Of a stretch of DNA of 64,000 nt, positions 17,481-24,968 are shown piece by piece (position 1 is the stretch's first letter; every line of letters starts with the position of its first letter). A program made the translations under genes and the position numbers. Source of the DNA: Natrinema amylolyticum (GTDB taxonomy: Archaea; Halobacteriota; Halobacteria; Halobacteriales; Natrialbaceae); assembly GCF_020515625.1 (NCBI RefSeq), contig NZ_JAIWPJ010000002.1, positions 744,001 through 808,000 on the forward strand, read 5' to 3'. The notes beneath the pieces are model-generated. The model had not been told where the DNA came from. It did no database searches and worked only from the letters and a program-made list of their open reading frames with translations.

Positions 17481-17825
17481 TCATCGTGGAACGGTGACCG
17501 TCGTTGTCGCCTCGCAGTCCGTCTCTCGAGCCCGCAACTCCGCGATCGCAGTGTACTCGCCCGGCTCGGGGTCGGACCACTCCGCCTCGTAGGTCGTCGA
17601 CTCGCCGGGATCGAGTCGTTCCGAACTCAGTACCTGGGCGAACATGCGGCCCTCGCTGAACCGCCAGACCTCGCTGCCGTCGTCGACGAGCACGAACTCC
17701 GCCTTGCAGGCGTCCGAGAACTCGAGCTCGACGGACTCGTCGCTCGTATTGGTGACGGTGAACACGAACATGACGGCGTCTCTGGACCCGTCCGCCGGCG
17801 TCTCGAGCGATCCCTCGAGGCTCAT
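17481..17825 (-). CDS. BsuPI-related putative proteinase inhibitor domain protein
   Basis: A 114-residue single domain starting MSLEGSLETPADGSRDAVMF. Alternating strands (VFTVTNTSDESVELEFSDAC, KAEFVLVDDGSEVWRFSEGR, LDPGESTTYEAEWSDPEPGE, YTAIAELRARET) match the immunoglobulin-like BsuPI family (intracellular proteinase inhibitor). No signal peptide is seen with this start. An upstream in-frame extension exists but is low-complexity and overlaps the 3' end of the beta-helix gene. It is probably cotranscribed with the beta-helix gene, 55 bp upstream. Inhibitory activity is not established for most members. Confidence 0.75.
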   Translation of the reverse strand: MSLEGSLETPADGSRDAVMFVFTVTNTSDESVELEFSDACKAEFVLVDDGSEVWRFSEGRMFAQVLSSERLDPGESTTYEAEWSDPEPGEYTAIAELRARETDCEATTTVTVPR

Positions 17826-17880
17826 TGCCGGTGGGTTCGACCCCGTCGCGGATAGGTCTTGGCCGTCCGGTCGCTCGCAA

Positions 17881-19386
17881 TCACGACGACGTCCACTCCC
17901 GGAGTTCGCCGTCGACCTTGACGCGTTGCCCGACGCCGTCGAACGTGACGCCGCCGTAGTCGACGCTACTGCCCGACCCCACGTAGACGCCCGCGTCGCC
18001 ACAGTCGGCCGCGCGGGCAGTCGTCAGCGTCGCATCGACGCCGTCCCTGAACCGGAACGCCTGGTCTCTGGCCCCCTTCGCGGTGATTCCGTTGAGCTTC
18101 AGATCGGCCATGTCGTCGAAGATGATCGCGTTCGTGAACTCCCCGTCGACGACGATGTTCGAGATCGCCGCGCCGTCGAACCCACCCGCGTACAGTCCCG
18201 ATCCGGCGGCCGTGGCGTCGCTGTCGGTCCTGATCGTGACATTGCTGATCGTCAGTTCCCGCCGGCCGTCCTCGATATGGCCCAGCGAGATCCCGCGCGC
18301 GTTCTCGATGCACGAGACGGCGTCGATCGTCAGGTCTGCGACCAGTCCGCCGGTGTCGGCCCTGATGGCCGAATGCCGGCAGCCGGTGATGTACCCGTCG
18401 CTGATCGTGATCGACTCGTTGCCGTCCCGGTGGAGGTGGACGCCGTACTCGGGGTCGTTGGTCGGATCGATCTCGAAGTTCGTGAGGGTGCAGTTCCGAG
18501 TCGGCGTCCCGTCGTCGGCGACGAGCGTCTCCCGTTTCCCGTCCCACACGCCGTTCGTCCCGGTCCCCGCGTTCTGATTGTCGAACTGCACCGGCGCGTC
18601 GGAGCCGCCCTCCCCGCCGCGAGTCGCCCAGTAGCCGTCCACGGTGACGTTCTTCGCGGAGACGACGTCGACGTGGTGATAGTAGATGCGGTCACCGTAG
18701 ATCCGCTCCAGACGGACGTTTTCGGCGTGGGCGGGCATGATACCGGTCGCGTCCGGCGCGTCGATCCGGACGTCGCGAACCGTCCAGTTCGACGCGCCGT
18801 CGTACCCGGTCGCGTCGAACCTCCTGTTCGAGAGCAGTGCCCGCCCTTCCTCGCCGTCGGGTCGGGGCCCCTCGAGGACCGTCGCCCGACCCGCGCCCTG
18901 CAGGACCGTGTCGTCCCCGATCAGCGGCGTCCGCTCGAGCAGGTACCTCCCGGGCGGGAAGTAGACGATTCCGCCGCCCGCGTCGGCGACGGTCTCGAGG
19001 AGGTCGTGGACGGCCGCTCCGACCGCGGTTTCTCCGTCGCCTTCGATCCCGTGGGCCTCGACGTTCCAGACGGGCGACTCCGCGGTGCGGGCATGGGTGG
19101 TCGTCGTCGCCTCGAAGTGGCTCGTCCCGGGGACCGGCCGATCGGGGCTTCCCCGGCCGCCGAAGTAGACCCAATCATCGCTGTCCCCGTCCCAGCGCCA
19201 CGTGATCCCCTGATCGGTAGCGTGGTAGAGTTCGTCGTCGTACTCGCCCGTCATCGGACGGTCGGCGATGGGGCCGCGGACGATCGCGTGTCGATCGACC
19301 GCCTCGACCGTGTCGGTGTGATCCCACTCGTCGCCGGGTTCGTACGTTCCCAGTCCGAGTCGTGGCGTCTGATCGGCCACGCTCAC
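17881..19386 (-). CDS. Right-handed parallel beta-helix repeat protein
   Basis: A 501-residue protein. The N-terminal part (LGLGTYEPGDEWDHTDTVEA, DRPMTGEYDDELYHATDQGI, WRWDGDSDDWVYFGGRGS) resembles the head of haloarchaeal virus-tail or surface beta-helix proteins. Residues about 160-500 are pectate-lyase-like coils with repeated N-x-T/I-I-x-N patterns (LTNFEIDPTNDPEYGVHLHR, ISDGYITGCRHSAIRADTGG, ISNVTIRTDSDATAAGSGLY). A GTG start at 19386 is chosen. It overlaps the stop of a short lipoprotein reading frame by GTGA and is preceded by GGAGGCGAG, a plausible ribosome-binding site. No signal peptide lies in this frame. Function may be glycan binding or cleavage; no catalytic set is identified. 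Confidence 0.72.
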   Translation of the reverse strand: MSVADQTPRLGLGTYEPGDEWDHTDTVEAVDRHAIVRGPIADRPMTGEYDDELYHATDQGITWRWDGDSDDWVYFGGRGSPDRPVPGTSHFEATTTTHARTAESPVWNVEAHGIEGDGETAVGAAVHDLLETVADAGGGIVYFPPGRYLLERTPLIGDDTVLQGAGRATVLEGPRPDGEEGRALLSNRRFDATGYDGASNWTVRDVRIDAPDATGIMPAHAENVRLERIYGDRIYYHHVDVVSAKNVTVDGYWATRGGEGGSDAPVQFDNQNAGTGTNGVWDGKRETLVADDGTPTRNCTLTNFEIDPTNDPEYGVHLHRDGNESITISDGYITGCRHSAIRADTGGLVADLTIDAVSCIENARGISLGHIEDGRRELTISNVTIRTDSDATAAGSGLYAGGFDGAAISNIVVDGEFTNAIIFDDMADLKLNGITAKGARDQAFRFRDGVDATLTTARAADCGDAGVYVGSGSSVDYGGVTFDGVGQRVKVDGELREWTSS

Positions 19387-19520
19387 TCGCCTCCGTAGTT
19401 CCGTCCGTATGACGCTCTGTACGCACCGAGAACTCTCGGGTCCGTACAGCCTGCGAGCGCGACACAGCCGCCCGATGCCGCGGCGAGGAGATCCCGCCGC
19501 CGCAGTTCCGAACTGTCCAT
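19383..19520 (-). CDS. 45-residue Tat lipoprotein coupled to the beta-helix gene
   Basis: A short frame starting MDSSELRRRDLLAAASGGCV has a twin-arginine motif and a lipobox (ALAGC), then only about 20 residues (TDPRVLGAYRASYGRNYGGE) and a stop. Its TGA overlaps the GTG of the beta-helix gene (GTGA). A TATA box framed by an inverted repeat lies 24-30 nt upstream of its ATG. Two readings are possible: a genuine micro-lipoprotein translationally coupled to the larger gene, or a frameshift that separated the signal peptide from the beta-helix protein. The ribosome-binding site before the GTG favours the first. Confidence 0.5.
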   Translation of the reverse strand: MDSSELRRRDLLAAASGGCVALAGCTDPRVLGAYRASYGRNYGGE

Positions 19521-19537
19521 ACGGGCCGACTGTGCCG

Positions 19538-19556
19538 CCGTGGTATATAGCCACGG
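19538..19556. promoter_or_regulatory. TATA box framed by a perfect inverted repeat
   Basis: The sequence is CCGTGG-TATATAG-CCACGG: two 6-bp arms exactly bracketing a TATA element. It is centred 27 nt upstream of the minus-strand micro-lipoprotein ATG, as expected for a leaderless haloarchaeal promoter. A protein bound to the arms would cover the TATA box. It lies between this operon and the divergent DUF2797 gene, whose start is 78 bp away. Confidence 0.55.
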
Positions 19557-19633
19557 GCCACGTCGTCGTCCGCTGTCCGCCCATCGCCGGCGAGAGCGTG
19601 ACGTCTATTTGCACCCGGTTCCAACTCGAGTCC

Positions 19634-20389
19634 GTGCAACTGGTCGGCTACGAACCGAGCGGGCGAGGGTCGGCGCTGCTGATAAGCGACGGCAGCGGCG
19701 ATGTCGACTCCCGCCCGCTCGAGGCCGGCGACGACCTCGCGTACGCGCTCGGCGACCGCCACTGTGCCGGCACCGTCCACGACGACGAGCACGTTTCCTG
19801 TGACCGGCCGTCGACCCCCTACTGTGACTATCACACGAACACGTGGGTCTGTGCGCGCTGTACCGGAACCTGCCTGAAAGACGAGATGGACTGTTACGAG
19901 GAACACGCGGTCTACATCGCGGCCTTCGCCCCGGACACGTTCAAGGTCGGTGTCACGAAACACCGGCGACTCGAGACCCGCCTGCGCGAGCAGGGGGCCG
20001 ACCGCGCGGCCCACGTTCACACCGTTTCGAACGGCCGCGTCGCCCGCGAACTCGAGGCCGAAATCGCGACCCGGCTCGTCGACCGCGTTCGAACCGGCCC
20101 GAAAGTCGCCGCGCTCGCGGCCGATGTCGACGAGGCCGCCTGGGGGTCAGCTCTCGCGGAGTTCGACGTCATCGACCGGTTCGAGTTCGACTACGGGATG
20201 GACCTCGAGGCCCGCCCGGTCCGCGAGACGATCGCCTCGGGGACCGTCGTCGGCGTCAAAGGCCGACTGCTGGTCCTCGCGAACGGCGGGACGACCTACG
20301 CCGTCGACATGCGCGATCTGGTCGGCTACGACCTCGAGGCGGGCGCGTCGGAGCGGAATCTCCAGTCGTCGCTCGGGTCGTTCGGATAG
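19634..20389 (+). CDS. DUF2797 family protein
   Basis: A 251-residue protein. The GTG at 19634 (VQLVGYEPSGRGSALLISDG) is chosen because family similarity begins there. It has a Cys/His-rich centre (HCAGTVHDDEHVSCDRPSTP, YCDYHTNTWVCARCTGTCL) followed by a GIY-YIG-like segment EEHAVYIAAFAPDTFKVGVT and KHRRLETRLREQGADRAAHV. That pattern is typical of DUF2797, where a zinc-binding region precedes a GIY-YIG-type domain. Nuclease function is possible but unproven. It is divergent from the beta-helix operon. Confidence 0.8.
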   Translation: MQLVGYEPSGRGSALLISDGSGDVDSRPLEAGDDLAYALGDRHCAGTVHDDEHVSCDRPSTPYCDYHTNTWVCARCTGTCLKDEMDCYEEHAVYIAAFAPDTFKVGVTKHRRLETRLREQGADRAAHVHTVSNGRVARELEAEIATRLVDRVRTGPKVAALAADVDEAAWGSALAEFDVIDRFEFDYGMDLEARPVRETIASGTVVGVKGRLLVLANGGTTYAVDMRDLVGYDLEAGASERNLQSSLGSFG

Positions 20390-20407
20390 CGTTCAGGGGG
20401 CATTTCA

Positions 20408-21040
20408 TCAGTCGGGGACGTACTCGAGTTTCGTATCGCCGGTCGCACCCCAGTTCGCTCGTTTCTCTTCGTCGACGCCGTATTCGATACTGTAGGACGT
20501 TTCTCGCCGCCAGTCGTTCGCGGGGAGGTGCTCGCGGACCTGCCGCGCGGCGACGTCGTAGTGAGCGCCGCGGTGGAGGTACTCGTACTCGAGGTCGACG
20601 ACGTCCAGATGCGCGTGGATCGCCACCCGGTCCGCATCGAGTTCCCAAACGTGGACGTGATTCCACTCGTCGCCCAGCCGCGGCCGGCGAACCGAGTAGT
20701 CCGGGGCGACGAGTTCCTTGCCGTCGCTGTCCCACGCCGCGGTCTCCGCGTCGGGAAACGCTCGTGTCCAGCGGAGGTTCTCGAGGCCCGTAAACTCGGC
20801 TTTGATCGCAGCGAGCGCCCGTCGCTCGCCCGGTACGACGACGTGCGTGCTGATCGGCATCGTGACGTCCCACCCGCCGTCACCGTCCGGCTGATACACG
20901 CAGCGGGGGTAGTCGGTCTCTCGATCCGCCTCGGGAACGGACGCCGAGTCTGCCGGTCCGGCGACGACGCCCGCCCCGCCGACGGTCGCCAGCGACGTTC
21001 CGATCCCCGCGATCGCCTCCCGTCTCGTCGCCCGCGTCAT
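20408..21040 (-). CDS. Tat-exported protein of unknown function
   Basis: A 210-residue protein. The N-terminus MTRATRREAIAGIGTSLATV has a twin-arginine-like motif and a hydrophobic stretch, then an Ala-x-Ala-like region without a lipobox. The mature part is Trp/His-rich (DVTMPISTHVVVPGERRALA, GDEWNHVHVWELDADRVAIH, AHLDVVDLEYEYLHRGAHYD). I do not recognise a family. Its 3' end is 18 bp from the convergent DUF2797 gene. It may be a cell-surface or secreted protein. Confidence 0.65.
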   Translation of the reverse strand: MTRATRREAIAGIGTSLATVGGAGVVAGPADSASVPEADRETDYPRCVYQPDGDGGWDVTMPISTHVVVPGERRALAAIKAEFTGLENLRWTRAFPDAETAAWDSDGKELVAPDYSVRRPRLGDEWNHVHVWELDADRVAIHAHLDVVDLEYEYLHRGAHYDVAARQVREHLPANDWRRETSYSIEYGVDEEKRANWGATGDTKLEYVPD

Positions 21041-21207
21041 CGGTCACCCCGCTGGCGTTCGGAGACCGACCGACGGTCGCGTTCTTGCGTCCACTGATCC
21101 ATGCTGTCCCAGGTGTCTCGATTCGACGACGCCGCTCACAATCGTTCGGCCTTCGTGCTCGTGGTAGTAGCGCCTTCGGTATCGGTCGTCGTTCTGTGGT
21201 CCCGTAC

Positions 21208-21558
21208 TCACGGACCGATTCCCTCGACGGGAACCTCCGTCTCGCAGTTCGGACACGACGCGTGCTCGTCCGACCCGGTGTAGGTCCACGTCTTGCCGCA
21301 CTCGTGGCAGGTCAGCTCGATCGACTCCGGTGCGTCCTCGACGTCGGTTTTCAGCCCTCGAAGTCGCGAGACGATGGCCTCGAGGTCGGCGATAGACGCG
21401 TCGTCGATCGGGACGCCGCGCTGCCGGTCGGCCGCGTCGGCGCCCCCGTCATCGTCCGTCGAGACGAGCCGATAGTCCGCTCGGTCGCCGTCGCTCGCGT
21501 CGACAATCGCGTACGGTCCCTCGCTGACGATCGGGTCTCGGTCGGATTGGTCGTCCAT
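21208..21558 (-). CDS. Small zinc-ribbon protein
   Basis: A 116-residue acidic protein starting MDDQSDRDPIVSEGPYAIVD. The middle has a helix DDASIADLEAIVSRLRGLKT, and the C-terminus is a zinc ribbon ELTCHECGKTWTYTG...HASCPNCETEVPVEG (CxxC, then CxxC 16 residues on). Such ribbons bind nucleic acid or protein partners. Only the C-terminal third is recognisable. It is divergent from the Gly-rich gene at 21688. Confidence 0.7.
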   Translation of the reverse strand: MDDQSDRDPIVSEGPYAIVDASDGDRADYRLVSTDDDGGADAADRQRGVPIDDASIADLEAIVSRLRGLKTDVEDAPESIELTCHECGKTWTYTGSDEHASCPNCETEVPVEGIGP

Positions 21559-21687
21559 ACGATGGGTTTCGGCTCCGCTCGGGTCGGTTTTGTGCAAGCA
21601 TTGATCGCCGATCGAGTCGGTGAGACGATCGGTACGAGCATCCGAAACATGGCAACCCTTTTCCCCGACGCAACGGAATCCGATGGT

Positions 21688-22080
21688 ATGACGGACGAAA
21701 ACGACTCCCCCGACGGAGACGCAGGCGAGGAAAGCGAGGAGAAATCCTTCCGCGAGCGCGTCGAGGAAATCCGAGAGAAGCGAGCCGAGGAAGGCGAGGG
21801 CGAGGGTGAGCCCCCGGAGAGTCCGTTCGGCGGCGGCGGTGGCGGCCCCGGCGGTCCGGGTGGCATGGGCGGCAACCCGTTCGCTCAAATGATGGGCGGC
21901 ATGATGGGCGGCGGTGGCGGCCCCGGTGCCGGCCCGGGTGGCCCCGGTGCGGGCGGTCCGGGCGCTGGCGGACAAGACGAGAGCAACGAGGAACTCGTTC
22001 GCGAGGTCCGACAGATGCGCGACGAGCTCCGCGACCAGACCCGCGCGCTCAAGCGGATCGCCGACGCGCTCGAGGACTAA
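21688..22080 (+). CDS. Glycine-rich low-complexity protein with C-terminal coiled coil
   Basis: A 130-residue protein in three parts: a highly charged N-terminus (SFRERVEEIREKRAEEGEGE), a Gly/Pro/Met-rich centre with GGGGGPGGPGG and PGAGPGGPGAGGPGAGG repeats, and a helical C-terminus (LVREVRQMRDELRDQTRALK RIADALED) likely to dimerise. The ATG at 21688 is preferred, although an in-frame ATG at 21649 could add 13 residues. No enzyme motif is seen. The helix-linker-helix design suggests an assembly or adaptor protein (inference). Confidence 0.68.
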   Translation: MTDENDSPDGDAGEESEEKSFRERVEEIREKRAEEGEGEGEPPESPFGGGGGGPGGPGGMGGNPFAQMMGGMMGGGGGPGAGPGGPGAGGPGAGGQDESNEELVREVRQMRDELRDQTRALKRIADALED

Positions 22081-22167
22081 CGGCCGTTCGTCCCGTTTTT
22101 GCCGTTTCCATGTCGAATCGACTAGCTGCGGCGATATCTCGCGTCTCGAGAGCGGCGAATCGGTCGG

Positions 22168-23943
22168 TTACTGTCTGACCCGAAGCCGGCCGTGATCGTC
22201 GTATCGGAACCCGGCGGCTTCGAACGCTCCCTTCGCCGCGCGGACGTCGACCTCGCCCTCCGAGCCCAGGAACGGCGTTTCGGGATCTCTCCCGTCCCAC
22301 TCGAGACTTTCGGGCACCCATTCGTCGGTGACTGCAGTCGCGACGGGACGGGCGTGACCGTGGAATATCTCGTCGACCAACCACTCTTTGTCGAGTAACT
22401 GCGCGAGTACCCGCCGGAACCGGTAGTTGCTAAACGGTGCGTCGCGGGTGTTGAATCCCAGACAGTAAAACGACCACGACGACGACTCGAGCAACTGTAC
22501 GTCGTTGGACGTGTCGACACCGCCGATATCGGAGGGGCCGAGCGGGAGGCTCGTCACGTCGGCGTCGTCGTTCGCGACGACCTGTGCCGCCGTGTCGCCG
22601 CTCGGATGGATCTCGATAGGACACTCGTCGACGGTCGGTGCCGGGAGATCGACGGTCGGGCGACGCGTGAAGTGGTCGTCGAACCGCTCGAGCGTCAGCT
22701 GGGTCCCCTCGGTCCGACCGGCGAACTGGAAGGGGCCGCTCCCGATCGGCGGAACGTTGTTCGTGACGACGGCCTCCGTGGTTCCCTGGGCGATGCTGGG
22801 GCCGCCGGGTCCCATGACGTCGGTCGCCCGATCACGCCAGATATGAGCGGGAAGTATCGGTACGAGAAGCGCACGCTCGCCGACCGCCGGCGACGTTTCG
22901 ACCGTGAGTTCGACGCGGTGGCCGTGGCGGATATCGACCGATTTGACGGCGTCGACCTGTCCCCGATACAGCGGTGCTGGCGAGGCCGTATCGTGATCGC
23001 CCAGCGAGGTATCCTGGAGGAACTGATACGTGAACTTGACGTCTTCGGCGCTCAACGGCTCGCCGTCGTGGAACTCACAACCGTCCCGGAGAGAGATGTC
23101 GACCGTTCGGCCGTCCCATTCCCACGACTCCGCGAGCCACGGCTCGATCGCCTCGTCACCGTTCTGCGTCGCCAGCGAGTCGTACAGGAGATCGGTGATC
23201 GTTCCGCGATGACGGTAGTCGGTCGCGATCGGATTGAGATTCTCCGTCGGCCTGGCGTCAGTGTGGGCGACTCGGAGCGCATCGACGCCGTCGGCCGGGT
23301 CGAGACCGAGATAGCCGTGGCGCGTCGCGAGATGGCCCTCGCTCCAGCCGTCGAACCGGTCCGTCCTGGCGACCCGGTGCTCCTCGGGGACGCAGATCGG
23401 AACGAACGGCTGCTCGGTCGCGATCGCCTCGAGCATCGCCGTGACGGCTTTCCGTCTATCGTCACCCTCGGCGTTGCGCTGGTCCTCGAGGAGTGCATCG
23501 ATGTTCTGGTTGCTGAACCCGAAGGGGTTCTGCCAGCCAGATTCGTCGATATACCGCGAGTACAACGCCTCGTAGAGGAAGTCGGGATCGGCCCCGCCCG
23601 GATGGCGTCCGATACAGATCTCGAAATCGTGGTCGTACAGTACCGCTCGACGGAACTCGATGTCGGACCGAAGGTCGATGGAAACGTCGACCCCGACGGC
23701 CGTGAGGTTCTCCTCGAGATGACGTGCGATTCGGACGGACTGTCTGTCCGCGTCCGCCGGGACCGTCGTGATCGTCACGGAGAGCTGTTGGATGTCGTCC
23801 GACCTGACGATATTCCGGACCTGGCGAAGACAGCCGCTGCTCGAGACCGTCAGTCCGGCTGTCGCTGCCAACATGGCACGGCGACCGAGGGACCCGCGGT
23901 CACCACGACTCTCTCCGTTTGGGGCGGCCCGTCTCCTGTTCAT
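22168..23943 (-). CDS. Family-5 solute-binding lipoprotein with circularly permuted order (copy 1)
   Basis: A 591-residue Tat lipoprotein (LGRRAMLAATAG, lipobox SSSGC near residue 38). Residues about 52-210 match the part that is normally C-terminal in SBP_bac_5 proteins: LSVTITTVPADADRQSVRIA, a GVDVSIDLR strand, GGADPDFLYEALYSRY, NIDALLEDQRNAEGDDRRKA and FVPICVPEEHRVARTDRFDG. From about residue 220 comes the usual N-terminal half (LNPIATDYRHRGTITDLLYD, LAESWEWDGRTVDISLRDG, FHDGEPLSAEDVKFTYQFL, VPPIGSGPFQFAG), ending with AKGAFEAAGFRYDDHGRL. It should bind a peptide-like or metal ligand outside the cell. No permease or ATPase gene is adjacent. It has its own promoter at 23975-23988. Confidence 0.85.
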   Translation of the reverse strand: MNRRRAAPNGESRGDRGSLGRRAMLAATAGLTVSSSGCLRQVRNIVRSDDIQQLSVTITTVPADADRQSVRIARHLEENLTAVGVDVSIDLRSDIEFRRAVLYDHDFEICIGRHPGGADPDFLYEALYSRYIDESGWQNPFGFSNQNIDALLEDQRNAEGDDRRKAVTAMLEAIATEQPFVPICVPEEHRVARTDRFDGWSEGHLATRHGYLGLDPADGVDALRVAHTDARPTENLNPIATDYRHRGTITDLLYDSLATQNGDEAIEPWLAESWEWDGRTVDISLRDGCEFHDGEPLSAEDVKFTYQFLQDTSLGDHDTASPAPLYRGQVDAVKSVDIRHGHRVELTVETSPAVGERALLVPILPAHIWRDRATDVMGPGGPSIAQGTTEAVVTNNVPPIGSGPFQFAGRTEGTQLTLERFDDHFTRRPTVDLPAPTVDECPIEIHPSGDTAAQVVANDDADVTSLPLGPSDIGGVDTSNDVQLLESSSWSFYCLGFNTRDAPFSNYRFRRVLAQLLDKEWLVDEIFHGHARPVATAVTDEWVPESLEWDGRDPETPFLGSEGEVDVRAAKGAFEAAGFRYDDHGRLRVRQ

Positions 23944-23974
23944 TTCGTTCGCTTATCATACTTGAAGAGCCACG

Positions 23975-23988
23975 ATATAACAGTATTG
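23975..23988 (-). promoter_or_regulatory. Promoter of solute-binding protein gene copy 1
   Basis: Read on the minus strand it is CAATACTGTTATAT, 32 nt upstream of the ATG. The same element with one change (CAATATTGTTATAT) precedes the second copy at 31 nt. TTATAT is the likely TATA box. The spacing predicts a leaderless transcript. Confidence 0.6.
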
Positions 23989-24099
23989 TGCTCTTCCTAG
24001 CTGGCAGGATTGCTCCACAACACTGTGTGAGACGGGTGTTCTGGGCCGTATCTCCGAGTCCGGTGGTCACTACCACCGGTATTCCTGACTCGATCGCAA

Positions 24100-24963
24100 C
24101 TACTCACTTCGATCCAACCACGGTATCCGGTCCTCGACCTCTCGGAGCCGTTCGTCGAGTAGGTCGGAGACTGGCCAGCGACCGACGAGTCTGTCCGAGA
24201 GAACGACACAGAGGGCCGCGAGAAGCATTCCGGCGATGACGTCGATCCCCCAGTGGATTCCGAGAAACATCGTCGAAATCGCGACGCTGGCCGCCAGCAC
24301 GACCGCGACGGGGAACCACTTCGGAAACGTCGAGCGCGTTATCGCTGCGAACGTCGCGACGGTCGCCGAGAGCGAGGTGTGAAGCGACGGGAAGACGTTG
24401 GTGTTGCTGTTGACCTCGCGGGTGAGGTATTGATACTGTGGATTGGTATCGAACAGCATCGTTTCCGCGACTTCGGCGGGCATCACGTTTCGGGGGCCGT
24501 ACGCGATGACGAAGATGTAAAGGACGAGTCCGATTACGTAGTTGAGCGCGTACGCGGTCAGTAACCGACGGAACATTCGCGTATCGGCCAGCGTAAAGTA
24601 CGCGATAACCGGAAAGATGAGCAAAAAGACGTAGCCGTAGACGTAGACCGACGAGAAGTACGCCGTCGTCTCCGGGGTCGCGATCGACTGAAAGAGCAGG
24701 ATGAACTCCCCCTCGATATTGTAGAAACTCGAGGTGAGATGAAATCCGATATCTCGGGAGAGCCGCGGTGCGCGCTGTCTGGCGAACCGATTGATCAGCA
24801 AGACGACGAGCAAGACGGCGATAGCGGGTGCTGACGTTTTGAGTCGGGCTCGCCACTCCGATCGCGTCTGTACGAGGCGCTCTCGGCCGATAAAGAGAAC
24901 TACCGAGATCGGGAGGAGGATCCCGGTCACGACGACGAGTTGAATCAGCACGTCGGCGAGCAT
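24100..24963 (-). CDS. PAP2_3 (Aur1/inositolphosphotransferase-like) membrane protein
   Basis: A 287-residue protein with about seven transmembrane helices. The PAP2 motifs C2 and C3 are present as NVFPSLHTSLSATVATFA and GIHWGIDVIAGMLLA, giving the catalytic His pair and Asp. The KxxxxxxRP C1 motif of classical phosphatases is absent, as in the Aur1/Ipt1-like branch. That branch transfers head groups between lipids or hydrolyses lipid phosphates. The GGAG ribosome-binding site overlaps the stop of the upstream solute-binding protein gene (5 bp apart), so the two are coupled. The substrate is unknown. Confidence 0.82.
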   Translation of the reverse strand: MLADVLIQLVVVTGILLPISVVLFIGRERLVQTRSEWRARLKTSAPAIAVLLVVLLINRFARQRAPRLSRDIGFHLTSSFYNIEGEFILLFQSIATPETTAYFSSVYVYGYVFLLIFPVIAYFTLADTRMFRRLLTAYALNYVIGLVLYIFVIAYGPRNVMPAEVAETMLFDTNPQYQYLTREVNSNTNVFPSLHTSLSATVATFAAITRSTFPKWFPVAVVLAASVAISTMFLGIHWGIDVIAGMLLAALCVVLSDRLVGRWPVSDLLDERLREVEDRIPWLDRSE

Positions 24964-24968
24964 CGCTC

